Source: Diadema setosum
Taxonomy: Eukaryota; Echinodermata; Echinoidea; Diadematoida; Diadematidae
Direction: 5' to 3'
DNA: 64,000 bases
Assembly (NCBI GenBank): GCA_033980235.1
Contig: CM067069.1
Location: 16,558,650-16,622,649, forward strand
Positions 54,827 through 64,000 of this stretch are shown here, one piece after another (the first letter of the stretch is position 1; the number at the start of each line of letters is the position of its first letter). The translations under genes and the position numbers were made by a program. Below the pieces are notes generated by a model that was not told where the DNA came from, ran no database searches, and was given only the letters and a program-made list of their open reading frames with translations.

Positions 54827-55484
54827 TTATACGTGGATCCGACCATCCATCTTCCAGGCATGCTTAATTTTGCTGTAGGGGGCCTTCATCTTGGAGAACG
54901 TCTCCCACAATAGAGCTCTCCTCAAGTCTGTCAAGTCTTCAAACATGCTGATGCCTTTGTGCTTCCCTTTGGCGTCCTTGAGCTTCTTCCTATTCCTGAA
55001 TAGCATCTGACGGTACCTGTACGAGGACAGCTTCACAATGATCGCTCTTGGCTTCTGTGGAGCGCTGTCAGTTGGGGGCTTCTGGCGTCTGATGCGATGG
55101 CTCCTTTCGATTGCAGATAGGGGGAGGTCCACACCCATCACTTCTTTGGCGATGCGAAGAATGGTCTCATCCGTGTTCTCGATGTTGCCCTGGTCAGCCT
55201 CCGGAACTCCAAAAAATCTGACACACTGTTGCGCCTTGAGTATTGTTTCTGATTATCTGTTTTGTTTTTCAGTCGGATCACCTCATTTGCATTTTGTTCT
55301 CTGTCCTTCCTCAGTTGGCTGATTTCTTTTTCTAAAGACTGGCATTTGCTTTCCAGGTCAAGTACCCTGCCCTCCTGTTGTTCCAGCCTACTGATCACCT
55401 CATTCATCTTGGTGATCACATGGAGTACATCATTGTCCTGTAGAATTTCCTCTATCAGTGCTTTGGTGTTGCGGGTCGACATAA
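54827..55484 (-). pseudogene. LINE ORF1-like protein, one frameshift
   Basis: Starting at the Met of MSTRNTKALIEEILQDND (about 55482), the frame has a coiled coil (EVISRLEQQEGRVLDLESK, EKEISQLRKDREQNANEV) and KQYSRRNSV, then shifts near 55220. It resumes as MGVDLPLSAIERSHRIRR, KPRAIIVKLSSYRYRQML, GISMFEDLT and KHAWKMDGRIHV with a stop at 54827. The order coiled coil, RRM, C-terminal domain is that of LINE ORF1 RNA-binding proteins. It lies about 310 bp upstream of the matching ORF2. Confidence 0.75.
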
Positions 55485-55608
55485 TAGGCAAGAATTCGGC
55501 TTGATGAATGAATAGCTCAGTTTTATGTAGCTGGCAAGGAAGGCGGGAAAAGGCACCAACACAGGAACGATGATGTGGGACTGTAAGGCTAGAGTCGATT
55601 CTCAGCAA

Positions 55609-56819
55609 CTTGTCAGGATAAAAATGACATCTAAAAAGTGTCTAAATGTAGTAGATCCACTCACTTGGTATAGGTCTTAAAACAATCTCCAGGTATTGAA
55701 GAGTCAGATGACGATGATTAAAACATTTTAGTTCAGTTGAAAAACGTAAAAAAGAGAAGAAAAAGGAAGAGAGAGCCCGAGAGAGTCACTTGCGGAGAGT
55801 TGCGACTATTTACGGAGAGTTGCGGATATTTTCGGATAGTTACAGATTGTTATAAATAATTATGTACAATATGACGATCCTGCCAAGTCAATGTATTATG
55901 ACAGCAAATTTATCACATATTGGACTGTCTTACATTGTACACTGGGGAAAACTGAAATTGAATGTACGTAGCAAGTTGTGAAAAGTTTTCGCATTTCTTT
56001 GATTTGCTTTACAGTAATGAAAGATATATATATGAAATTTTGAACTTGAAGTTTGAATTTTATTTGTGCAGCTCAAATATGGATAAACATCATAAATGTA
56101 AAGACTACATAACATAATTATACCACAAATAGAATACTTCTAGATCGATAAGTTAAACAGAGTAAGAAAATATTACTTACAGTCATAAAATAGACAAACT
56201 GTGGTTACGCTGTCATTGTGCAGCGATATTCATGACTTTCTGGGTTATGTTAAGGAGATTGTTAAAATAAAGCAAAGCCTATTACATTTCCAGAAAAAAA
56301 AATCATTAGAACATTCGGACACCCCTCTCACACCCAAATACAATATCAAAAAATGTAATATCCATAGAGCGCAAAGTGGGTAAGACTATAGGGAAATACT
56401 AAATTCGTTCTCATTTTATATCGTTTATCGCTGTCCCACACCTTCCCGACCAGAAAAGTGAAAAAAAAATGCTGTCACCTCATCCCCAACCCAAAAATTG
56501 CTTTCCGAGTTTCGAAAAATATACATTCAAATAGTACAAGGAAAAAATGTTCAGCACCAATGGTCAAGCGATGTCATGCGTATATGGGTGCCACATAAAT
56601 GACCATCTATGTAGGAGAAATTTAGTAACTTGACTTTGCGGTTCTGCCTCTCCACCACTCCTAGTGTGTTGTAGCATTCCTTCAGGTAAATGCGCTGCAG
56701 CTTTGCAACACGAGTTGTATGGCTTCCCACGCGTCTCTGTGCTCCCATGCGGGTGGAAAACAGAAAACGTCGAAGGACGTAATCGTGTACAGGATCCGTA
56801 ACTCTCGGCAAATATCCAT
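55609..56819. other. Unassigned, with TTGCGGA words at 55790-55850
   Basis: GAGAGTTGCGACTATTTACG and GAGAGTTGCGGATATTTTCG (55795-55845) resemble the motifs at 40390-40420 and 56820-57180. The rest is AT-rich. The 86-codon minus-strand frame at 56551-56811 has no known domain. Confidence 0.35.
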
Positions 56820-57190
56820 AAGCGGACGAAAGCGTTAACTTGCGGTTGATTTCGAATACTTACGAACGCAAACGGACGGGAGGTAAAATGTTTTGCGGAT
56901 GGTCTGCGTTCAAGCTTATGGAGAGTTACGTTCAGTTACGGGTAGTTACGTTTGGTTACGGTTACCTTACGTAAGTCTGTGTCCGTGGAGTCCCTCTGTG
57001 AAATTTGAACATTTCAAAATTTCGCAGGTTTGCCGCCTTCATTTTACCTTTCTTTACAGACGAGTTACGGACAGTTACGTCTACATACGTCCCTGCGGAT
57101 GCCTGCGTCCACGCTGCGTCCCCCTGCGTCCACTCATCCGCATCTATCCGCGGCGTACGTAACCCATCGTAAAGCACTGTGGGACTGTTG
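56820..57190. repeat. Degenerate GTTACG/TGCGTCC repeat
   Basis: GAGAGTTACGTTCAGTTACG, GGTAGTTACGTTTGGTTACG, GACGAGTTACGGACAGTTAC and CTGCGTCC recur many times. It ends near CACTGTGGGACTG (57176-57188), which resembles the CAGTGGGACC tip of the 16021-16806 element. Probably the end of a related, interrupted transposon. Confidence 0.4.
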
Positions 57191-59309
57191 CATTAGCACG
57201 CAGGATATAATAGGAACGAAACATTCAAGCGACACAATTCCCACAACACGCGCAGCGCTCCATCACAAACACACACACACACACGCACAAACGGACACTA
57301 AACTATCATGTGCACGCGCACATACACACTTGCTTGAAACCTCACCATGACTTTTTACATGGCATGTTTGCATGGATGTAGCCATGTAAGTTATGTGTTA
57401 GTATTTCAATGACTATGTCCAGAACGATATTACCCAGCAAAATGTGCTTCGAGGGCGGGCGACAATCCGCGCCGCCAGCCCTCGCCAGCCCTCGCAACAA
57501 ACGTCATTGCATCTTGCTTCAGTGAGTCTGAAAACAGAGATCACTTGGTCTTGATAACACACTGTGTTAACATGCCATACCATTTATTACTGGCGCACAG
57601 TCACTATTCATCAAGGGCTAACGGTCATCTTAACGTGATTGGTAGTGGTGGCATGAAGACAACAAGAAGTTGACTGTGATCTCGGAATAAGTTTTCCAGC
57701 TATAAATTAGCCAAAGTTCCGACTGGAAATTCAGCGAATCTTCGATTAGAGAATTCAAAGTCCGTGTATTCCCTGTGAGGAGATAAATTCGGCGGTGTCT
57801 GGATTGCTACACTTTTGTTGGCAAAATATGAAAGGAATCAGTCTGCGAGGATAAACTCAGGAATAAAAACAGCTTGAAGACTTTTGGAAGTCTCTAGACA
57901 GGTACTTGAACTTCCTTAAAACTATCCTGGTCCACGATACCTCATTGTGGTGTGAGAAGTAATCACCCTTAGCTCCGACGAGTACCTTGTTGTACCTTTA
58001 CCACAAATCTTTTTTGCTTACTAAAAGGTAACACTCTGCCCGCCACAGTCTTTGTTTTGGTTCAAGAAAATCTAAATTTAACAACGGTGAATGAAGATGA
58101 TATAATGTAAACAATGAGATGGTAATGGGATAAGGACTACCAAGAACACACTTGAGACCAGCAGAGTAAAAGGTTTTGCATTTGTAGCGCCGGTTATATT
58201 AGGGCATTGTCTCAAAGTATACTCTCCAGTTATCCATGCAAGTTATACCTCATGTCCCCCAAAAGTTACAATCGGACTTTCTGCAACGATAACCTTTAAA
58301 GTAATGAATCAATCAAAATGACATTTCAGGGTATGAAACTATAACGTATATCTACACCCTGCAGAAAAACGTATTATATTTGCCTCAGTGGTCAGAGAGA
58401 AATGGGGATCTTTGTAAAGCCTGTCAGAAGTCCCTTCCCTCCAGATTTTGTAAGGGGATGAGTTATCCATTGTTTTCACACCTCACAAATACCAAATTGT
58501 TCATTGTGTTCTCTGACAAAAAAAAAAAATCTCTTTTTGAAAAAAAGTGACTTCTTGTTTCTTTTATTTTCAAAGTAAAGAAATAAAACATGAATTGCAT
58601 GTACATCAAAGAGGATGGAAAGTTTTTCTTTTTGCAAGCATTAGAAGGGTGGAAAAGTAAATGCTTAGAGAAAAATATCAAATTATTAAATCATTAAAGA
58701 CTGGATTGAAATCTTCCTTTTTCTTTCTTTCTTTCTTTCTTTTTTGTTGCTGTTTTCATGAAGATGATTATGACAGCAATATTTATAAAGTGAAAATGTC
58801 GTATACTCACGCATTGATAAAAAGTCATGAACGAAATTTGAATTTATTTGTTGGTTTCCCTGTAAGTTGAGATTCACATGGATGCCAAGAGCAACCAAGT
58901 GCTAAACTTGTTAGAAATGGACCCATGACATGCATTACGAAGACCCACATTTCTCCATGACCACTGGTTTGAACTGAATGGGGTTTTTTGCAAGATGTAC
59001 GTCATAGGTTATACCTTCATACCAGTAAGTAGCTTTTAGATCGTGTAATTGTTTTGAAAGTTATCAATGTGAAAGATCCGATTGTATAATTTTTTTTTTT
59101 TTTTGGAGGGACATACTGTAAGCCTATAATAAATGTTCGTGATACTGTCGTTTAGTAAAGTTGTTCCAGCCTATGCAATATGCTCTGTACTAGGTATCCC
59201 TCATTATGAAACAGTTCGGACAAAAATGTGTACTCACTATTTCTTTCAGAGTAAATCTATCGTGCATAGTTTGCCAAAAAAATAACACAACTTTCTTTTC
59301 TTGATCTCA
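57191..59309. other. Intergenic or intronic DNA
   Basis: (CA)n at 57268-57286 and a GC-rich GCCAGCCCTCGCCAGCCCTC duplication at 57475. Otherwise AT-rich with C/T tracts (58716-58742) and no recognised element. It is the least repeat-laden part of the window and lies upstream of the exon candidate. Confidence 0.45.
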
Positions 59310-59492
59310 ATGAAACAGCTAAGATTACCAGATTGCAAAAGGAAGAAAATGAAAAAGTGGATATCTACGACGTTCATATTCCTGATAATTTTTGCTGTTG
59401 GGAGCTTGATGGCAACTTTCTCAGTAGTCACACGGGGCATTGTGTCTGGATCTACCGCTAACTTCCAGGCTAAGCTACGTGGCATCAGAAAG
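59310..59492 (+). CDS. Candidate first coding exon, type II membrane protein
   Basis: From the ATG at 59310 the frame reads MKQLRLPDCKRKKMKKW, a short basic cytoplasmic tail. A hydrophobic stretch of about 21 residues follows (ISTTFIFLIIFAVGSLMATF), then SVVTRGIVSGSTANFQ and KLRGIRK. It ends at AAG followed by GTATAA, a plausible splice donor in phase 0 (stop TAA at 59496-59498 if unspliced). A short basic tail plus signal-anchor is the N-terminal design of many Golgi glycosyltransferases and sulfotransferases, but nothing catalytic is visible here. A pyrimidine-rich tract and CAG before 59318 could alternatively be an acceptor. No further exon was found before 64000. No family is assigned. 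Confidence 0.4.
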
Positions 59493-60642
59493 GTATAAAG
59501 ATAGTTCATTGGATGTGTGGATACATTAGGAATTTACTGTAGAACTGATGGAAGGGAAGAGCTCAGAATTCAAAGATATCACTAAGATCAGTCAAGGACC
59601 CTCGCGTTCCATCTAAAAGACAAAACAAATAAAATGGGTGAAAGAGAGAGAGAGAGAGAAAGAAAGAGAGAGAGAAAAGACCTGGTCTGCATTTTGGTAT
59701 ATTATTTTTGTTCGGGTTTAATATAATAATTCCTCACTGTCACTGTCTGTTAAATGCGCTTTCTTCTGATTTCTTCTTTTAGGATTTTTTTTTTTTTTGG
59801 CAACGGCAGCCATTTTTGACAAATGATTTTGTTGTTGCTGCTGTTGTTGTTTTCAATGGTGGGCGAATGTACATGCTGATGCATATCAAATCTCTTACAC
59901 CTCCTCGATTTCATAGCAAGAGTGAACGTCCTCCTCGATTTGCATAAATAAGTATTCCTATTTTTCTACGTAGATTGTAGTTACCATTAATTTAATGGAT
60001 TTTCTCTGTTTTTATCTGCGAACCTCTTCAAAAAATAAATGTGATGAAGAAAAATAATGTTAAGTGAAACATTTTCGAAATATTATTAAAACTAATACTG
60101 TGCACGCGATTGCTTTATTTCCATTTCAAATTTGCAAAAGCTCCCCCGTGTGGAAGAGTGAGACGAACGCTGATTACGCGGTGACAGATATCACGATTTT
60201 ATGGCCATTTACGTTGTCCCTAAATATTCGTATTCCCTTCTTCATTTGTAAAATTTTCCCCCCAAAAAATTGAGCACTTGATGGTGCAATTCTACTTTTG
60301 ACTATGCGAGAGCTTCCTCATGTGGCGGGGAAAGTACCCTACTCATCCATTTTCCTCAGTACGGCCACCCATGTTTCTGTCTATGTTCACGCGTTGTTTA
60401 TCGCCTTCTCTGTTGTTACATGAAATCGGCACAACCATGTATGCAATTTCTATGTGTTCACGCATCACGCGACTTGCTCATGGGTCTTTATGATCTTATA
60501 CGAGTATAGCATAGCACTGTATATTATTCAAATAAGGGAAATGATGTCCATTATTATCATGGCATCAGCGTCACAAATTTTAGCAACGTTTGATTACCCC
60601 AAAAAATCATCTTGTAGTGTCCTCCTACCATACTCTATACTA
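59493..60642. other. Intergenic or possible intron
   Basis: (GA)n at 59645-59675 and T runs at 59786-59798. CTCCTCGATTT occurs twice (about 59902 and 59932). No gene. Confidence 0.45.
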
Positions 60643-61194
60643 ATGTCAGAGGTAAAAATGTCAGTAGTAAAAATGTCAGAGGTAAAAATGTCAGAGGTAA
60701 AAATGTCAGAAGTAAAAATGTCAGAGGTAAAAATGTCAGAGGTGAAAATGACAGAATTAGAAATGTCAGAATAAAAAATGTCAGAGGTAAAAATGTAATA
60801 ATGATAATAATAATGATAATAGTAATGATAATATTAATTTCCCATATGCCTAATACGCTCTCAGCTGGTTAAATATTTCTCTGAACAGACAGATTACGCC
60901 ACTGCACTTGAAACAAACTCAGAATATTGAGAATGCTCTAATAAAGAAACACATAATTCCCTAAATTTTCTTCAAATCCGCAGTTTGGATTTGATAATTC
61001 GATAAATACAGTTTGCCTTGGCCAGGTTATTATTTCATACCTCTTCACATTTTTACCTCTGACATAATCTCTGTCATTACTTCCGACATTTCTACTTCTG
61101 ACATTTTTACCTTTGACATTTTTACCTCTGACATTTTTATCTTTGACATTATTACCTCTGACATTTTTACCACTGACATTTTTACCTCTGACGT
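60643..61194. repeat. Foldback made of two inverted 15-bp minisatellite arrays
   Basis: The left array (60643-60795) has ten copies of ATGTCAGAGGTAAAA. The right array (61047-61194) has about ten copies of its reverse complement. The loop is about 250 bp and includes a TAATGATAA microsatellite (60797-60835). Long inverted ends built of short tandem repeats are the hallmark of Foldback/Galileo-type elements. Frames reading MSEVK or VRGKN repeats follow from the 15-bp period and are not considered genes. Confidence 0.8.
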
Positions 61195-62750
61195 TATCAC
61201 ACCGAACCCTGGCTTGCCCCTTTTGGTCTTTTCCCGAGTTTAACCCTGACAAACGACTCTCATAAATGGAGAAAAAAAATAAAATCATTATTAACCATTA
61301 AACTTACAGTTGGGTGATTCTTTTCTGCTTTATTTATCTGTGCTGTCATTGCAACGCGCCAACAATATTCTTCATTATTGTTGAATCAAGGCGTGTCCGA
61401 TATAGGAGCAGTCTTTTGGCTAGAAGTGTCTATGGAAGAGATATGTACACAAACTTTCCACTATGGCAGTGTGTACCAGCTATATTAGAATTCAATTTCA
61501 TACTATACACACATATACACACGCACCCCCCCCCCCCCGACACACACACACATTTCATGTGTATGTATAATGCCATCGTTTATATGATACGTATAAAGTG
61601 ATTTCCTTTCGAACCGTCCTCCTCTACATATAGCTGGTATAATAGACTTGCTTGCTTGTAGCGCTGTTCATTCATACAACCCCTCCATTGCTATACCACA
61701 TAACTCCTTTATGGAAAACCCGAACACAAAGAAAATCGAACAAAAATAGAGGTCAAACTTCAGTAACTATATATACGACTAAACCTATACGACTCAAAAT
61801 TTGAATAACAATGACGCCTCCTGTACTGGTCGAGGCCGTACCGTGCCTTTGAAATTTCCAAGCCCCGGTGATTCTGTAAACTGGGATATACATTGTAAAT
61901 GTGTAAGATTTTTTTTTTCTAATAACTTGATAAATGAATAAGAATAGGCCCTATCATGCAATAATAAAGTACGTTTGACTTTTTTTTTTTATTTTGTGTG
62001 TTCTTTTTTACATATTCTTGTTCTCCTGGTATGAGAATTCTATTATTGTGATGTCTGTCACTCACTCCAATCACTGCCACTTTTTTCGTCATTTCCGGTG
62101 AGCGCTATCCACTTTCTTAGACCTACTACAGAGAGACGACGCAAACAAGTAACAAACTGACGAATATGATTTATTGTATATACCACTATTTAGTCATTCA
62201 CATTGTACATAAACATTTAATTTCCTTGTACTTTTCTTTTTATTAACAAAAAAAACCCAAAATATTCCACCAACAGTGTCCAATGTATTGTAACAATTTT
62301 ATTTTCTTTTTAAAGGGGTCATCCATACCATTCTCCGCTTAGTGAGATTATCTTAATGGATACCAAGAGGGATGGATGGATACCAAGAGCAATCGTCATG
62401 AAAAACATCAAACTTAAAAAAATATCGTAACAAAATTGACAAGTACAATTATCGAGTCTCGTAAGCTCTATTACTCGCAAAGTTTAACCAAAGTATCTTC
62501 TAATTCAAGTCCAAGCATAAATTCACTTTAGTAACGAATTTCCTCGTACATCTGATTATGCTTCATCATTCAATCGAATTTTCAGTATGTAAATATTGGT
62601 TCGAAACTAGCAAGTGAAATCCCCTATACGGAGCACGTTTTTATCCAAGATTTTACTTCAGAACCATCAGAAGGATCTCTTTTTTAACTCCCATGAATCC
62701 TGCTGAAGTTTTTTTCGCACTGAATTCGAGCAAATCTCGTGGCCATGATA
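61195..62750. other. Unassigned, with simple repeats
   Basis: (CA)n and a C run at 61508-61553. Otherwise AT-rich. No gene or TIR element identified. Confidence 0.45.
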
Positions 62751-63200
62751 AATAAGCCAGTTCGGAGTTCCACTTTGCGCATGAGCAGAAACAAGGTCAT
62801 TCGGACCAACAGGCATGTTGGTTTTTAAATTTACTGGGATAAGCATCTCTCATGTAATGATTATTCATGTAATCCTTATAAATGCCGCTTACCAGCACAT
62901 CCACGTACCTGACAGCAAAAGGGGTATTTGGCAATATCAATAGAAAGAGATTGTCAAAACATCCAGTGCAAAATAATGAAATGGATGCTTTCTCAAGTGT
63001 GAATTAACAGATCATTCTGCTCATCTGGTCTACGCAAGTTTATTCTTTGTTTGAACGGGATTGATGAATCCCATAAATTGTTACGTAAAGCTTATGCATT
63101 ATGTCGCTCTGAAAACGAGTGAAGTGCCCCTAACCAACTGAGAAAAAAGAAAGGTCATTCGTACCAATGTACCCATGAGCTAACTCCGAACTGGCTTATT
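62751..63200. mobile_element. 450-bp TIR element, AATAAGCCAGTTCGGAGTT ends
   Basis: AATAAGCCAGTTCGGAGTT (62751-62769) and its exact reverse complement (63182-63200) form a perfect 19-bp TIR. Near both ends there is AGGTCATTCG(G/T)ACCAA in direct orientation. No transposase. No clear target duplication. Confidence 0.75.
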
Positions 63201-63244
63201 AAGTTCTTCGTTGCTTGTAAGAGATTGTTCATTTCATTGCAAAC

Positions 63245-63345
63245 CCCTAAAGTCACATATTCAGTCAATCTATTTCATTACGTATATACCCGGATGTTAC
63301 AAATTCAGTCAATCTATTTTATTAGGTATATGTTATGTAATAGAA
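63245..63345. repeat. Short tandem duplication
   Basis: ATTCAGTCAATCTATTTCATTA...TATA at about 63259 recurs as ATTCAGTCAATCTATTTTATTA...TATA at about 63303, a duplication of about 45 bp. Confidence 0.65.
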
Positions 63346-64000
63346 GTTGCAATAATTATCCCCATTAGGGAAAAAAATGATCCCATTTGATGTAAGTAAT
63401 TACCAATCAATTTCTATGCTTTCCAAAATACTTCGGTAAATAGTTTGCCAAAGATTAAACACTTTTTTCTATCTAAAGTAAACATAACATGTAAACCAAG
63501 TCGGTTTCAGTAAAAATCTTTCAAGATATTTAGATGTGTTTTGAACGCCGAGTACAAAACATGTGATATAAAACTATGCGGCGGCATTTTTTTTTTAATT
63601 TGAGCACGGCGTTTTACTGTCACGCTTAATCATGCAATTTCGATTTTGTCAATTCCGTTCATATGGTATGCGTGATAATGTGACTTCATGGTTTCCAGAT
63701 TATCCCTCTAATAGGACACAATACGTACATGATACGCCACTCAATGGAGTCTTCTCTCAATCAGTTGCAGAGTTCCAAAAGGATTAATTTTGAGGCCTCT
63801 CCCTTTTCTTTTCTACGTTATTTATATATCTAATGCGTCTGCCCTTTTTTATTCTCATTCATTTTATTTGCTGATAACTCAAACATTTTTTTACGTCCGG
63901 GTCCTCATATAGTAACCTTGAGACACTGGGTAATACCGTAAATACGGACTTACCGAAAGTTTTAAGTGCAATAAACTAATTTCATACATTTTAAACATTA
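63345..64000 (+). pseudogene. Heavily decayed LINE reverse transcriptase, runs off the window
   Basis: Recognisable pieces in changing frames: DVSNYQSISMLSKILR (63390-63440, compare NYRPISLLSKILEK), NVTSWFPDYPSNRTQYV (about 63678-63730), SCRVPKGLILRPLPFLFYVI (63761-63822, a mutated GVPQG.ILGPLLF) and FADNSNIFL (about 63858-63888, the catalytic FADD changed to FADN). Stops and shifts separate them. The altered catalytic aspartate and frames show that it is dead. Confidence 0.7.

Larger units (their letters stand above)
51947..55500 (-). mobile_element. LINE with ORF1 and ORF2, lacking its 3' end
   Basis: A minus-strand non-LTR element with ORF1 (55484-54827), a spacer of about 310 bp, and ORF2 (from about 54514) that breaks off at 51947 after the RT palm. 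The C-terminal domain, 3' UTR and tail are missing. A/AAC-rich insertions lie within the RT at about 53180-53235, 52660-52715 and 52309-52321. It is a different subfamily from the 41119-45125 element (FADDTSMF rather than FADDSN). Confidence 0.8.

Noticed and set aside
60454..60774. MSEVK-repeat protein
   Set aside because: Produced by the 15-bp tandem repeat; the inverted array on the other side gives an equally meaningless VRGKN repeat.

Overview
This window is nuclear DNA from an animal. It is AT-rich, gene-poor and very dense in transposable elements. Homopolymer, CA, ATT and CTG microsatellites, five broken non-LTR retrotransposons, a tRNA-headed SINE, many foldback or terminal-inverted-repeat (TIR) elements and several tandem arrays are all visible. 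The mixture (CR1/L2-type LINEs whose tails are short oligomer repeats, a SINE with an ATT tail, and elements with GTCC runs plus TGACCTTTGACC repeats) resembles marine invertebrate genomes. A deuterostome such as an echinoderm is my best guess, from general familiarity only. I see no bacterial operon, CRISPR array, rRNA or intact multi-exon host gene.

Layout. 1-790: 3' end of an L2-like LINE. 1044-5310: nested inverted-repeat elements, including a 144-bp hAT-like MITE with a perfect 7-bp duplication. 5346-8880: an older repeat interrupted first by a SINE and then by a 5'-truncated LINE. 9621-12588: a 695-bp TIR element, an interlocked palindrome and a 1.56-kb TIR element with an 8-bp target duplication. 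12916-17911: a composite block with four tRNA-like sequences, a tandem segmental duplication and a TTA-flanked 786-bp element. 18651-18960: a minisatellite. 23274-25242: paired tandem duplications rich in hairpins. 27430-28830: three foldback elements, one a near-perfect 299-bp palindrome. 29637-30830: a roughly 250-bp satellite. 30894-39085: TIR elements, including two that carry arrays of exact TGACCTTTGACCT sites. 39535-39765: a cluster of nine GGATTGTCG boxes. 40490-45125: two minus-strand LINEs end to end. 45385-50035: a macrosatellite of about 0.96 kb per unit. 50584-55484: L1-like ORF1 debris and another minus-strand LINE. 59310-59492: the only convincing host exon candidate. 60643-61194: a foldback made of two inverted minisatellite arrays. 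62751-63200: one more TIR element. 63345-64000: a decayed LINE running off the edge.

Every recognisable protein-coding region except the 59.3-kb exon candidate is a retrotransposon ORF carrying stops and frameshifts, so no autonomous element here looks active. The main interest is structural: repeated insertion of elements into elements, many long inverted repeats, and element families that carry motifs resembling nuclear-receptor (DR1) and CRE sites. All calls come from reading the sequence. Family names are by resemblance and were not checked against any database.
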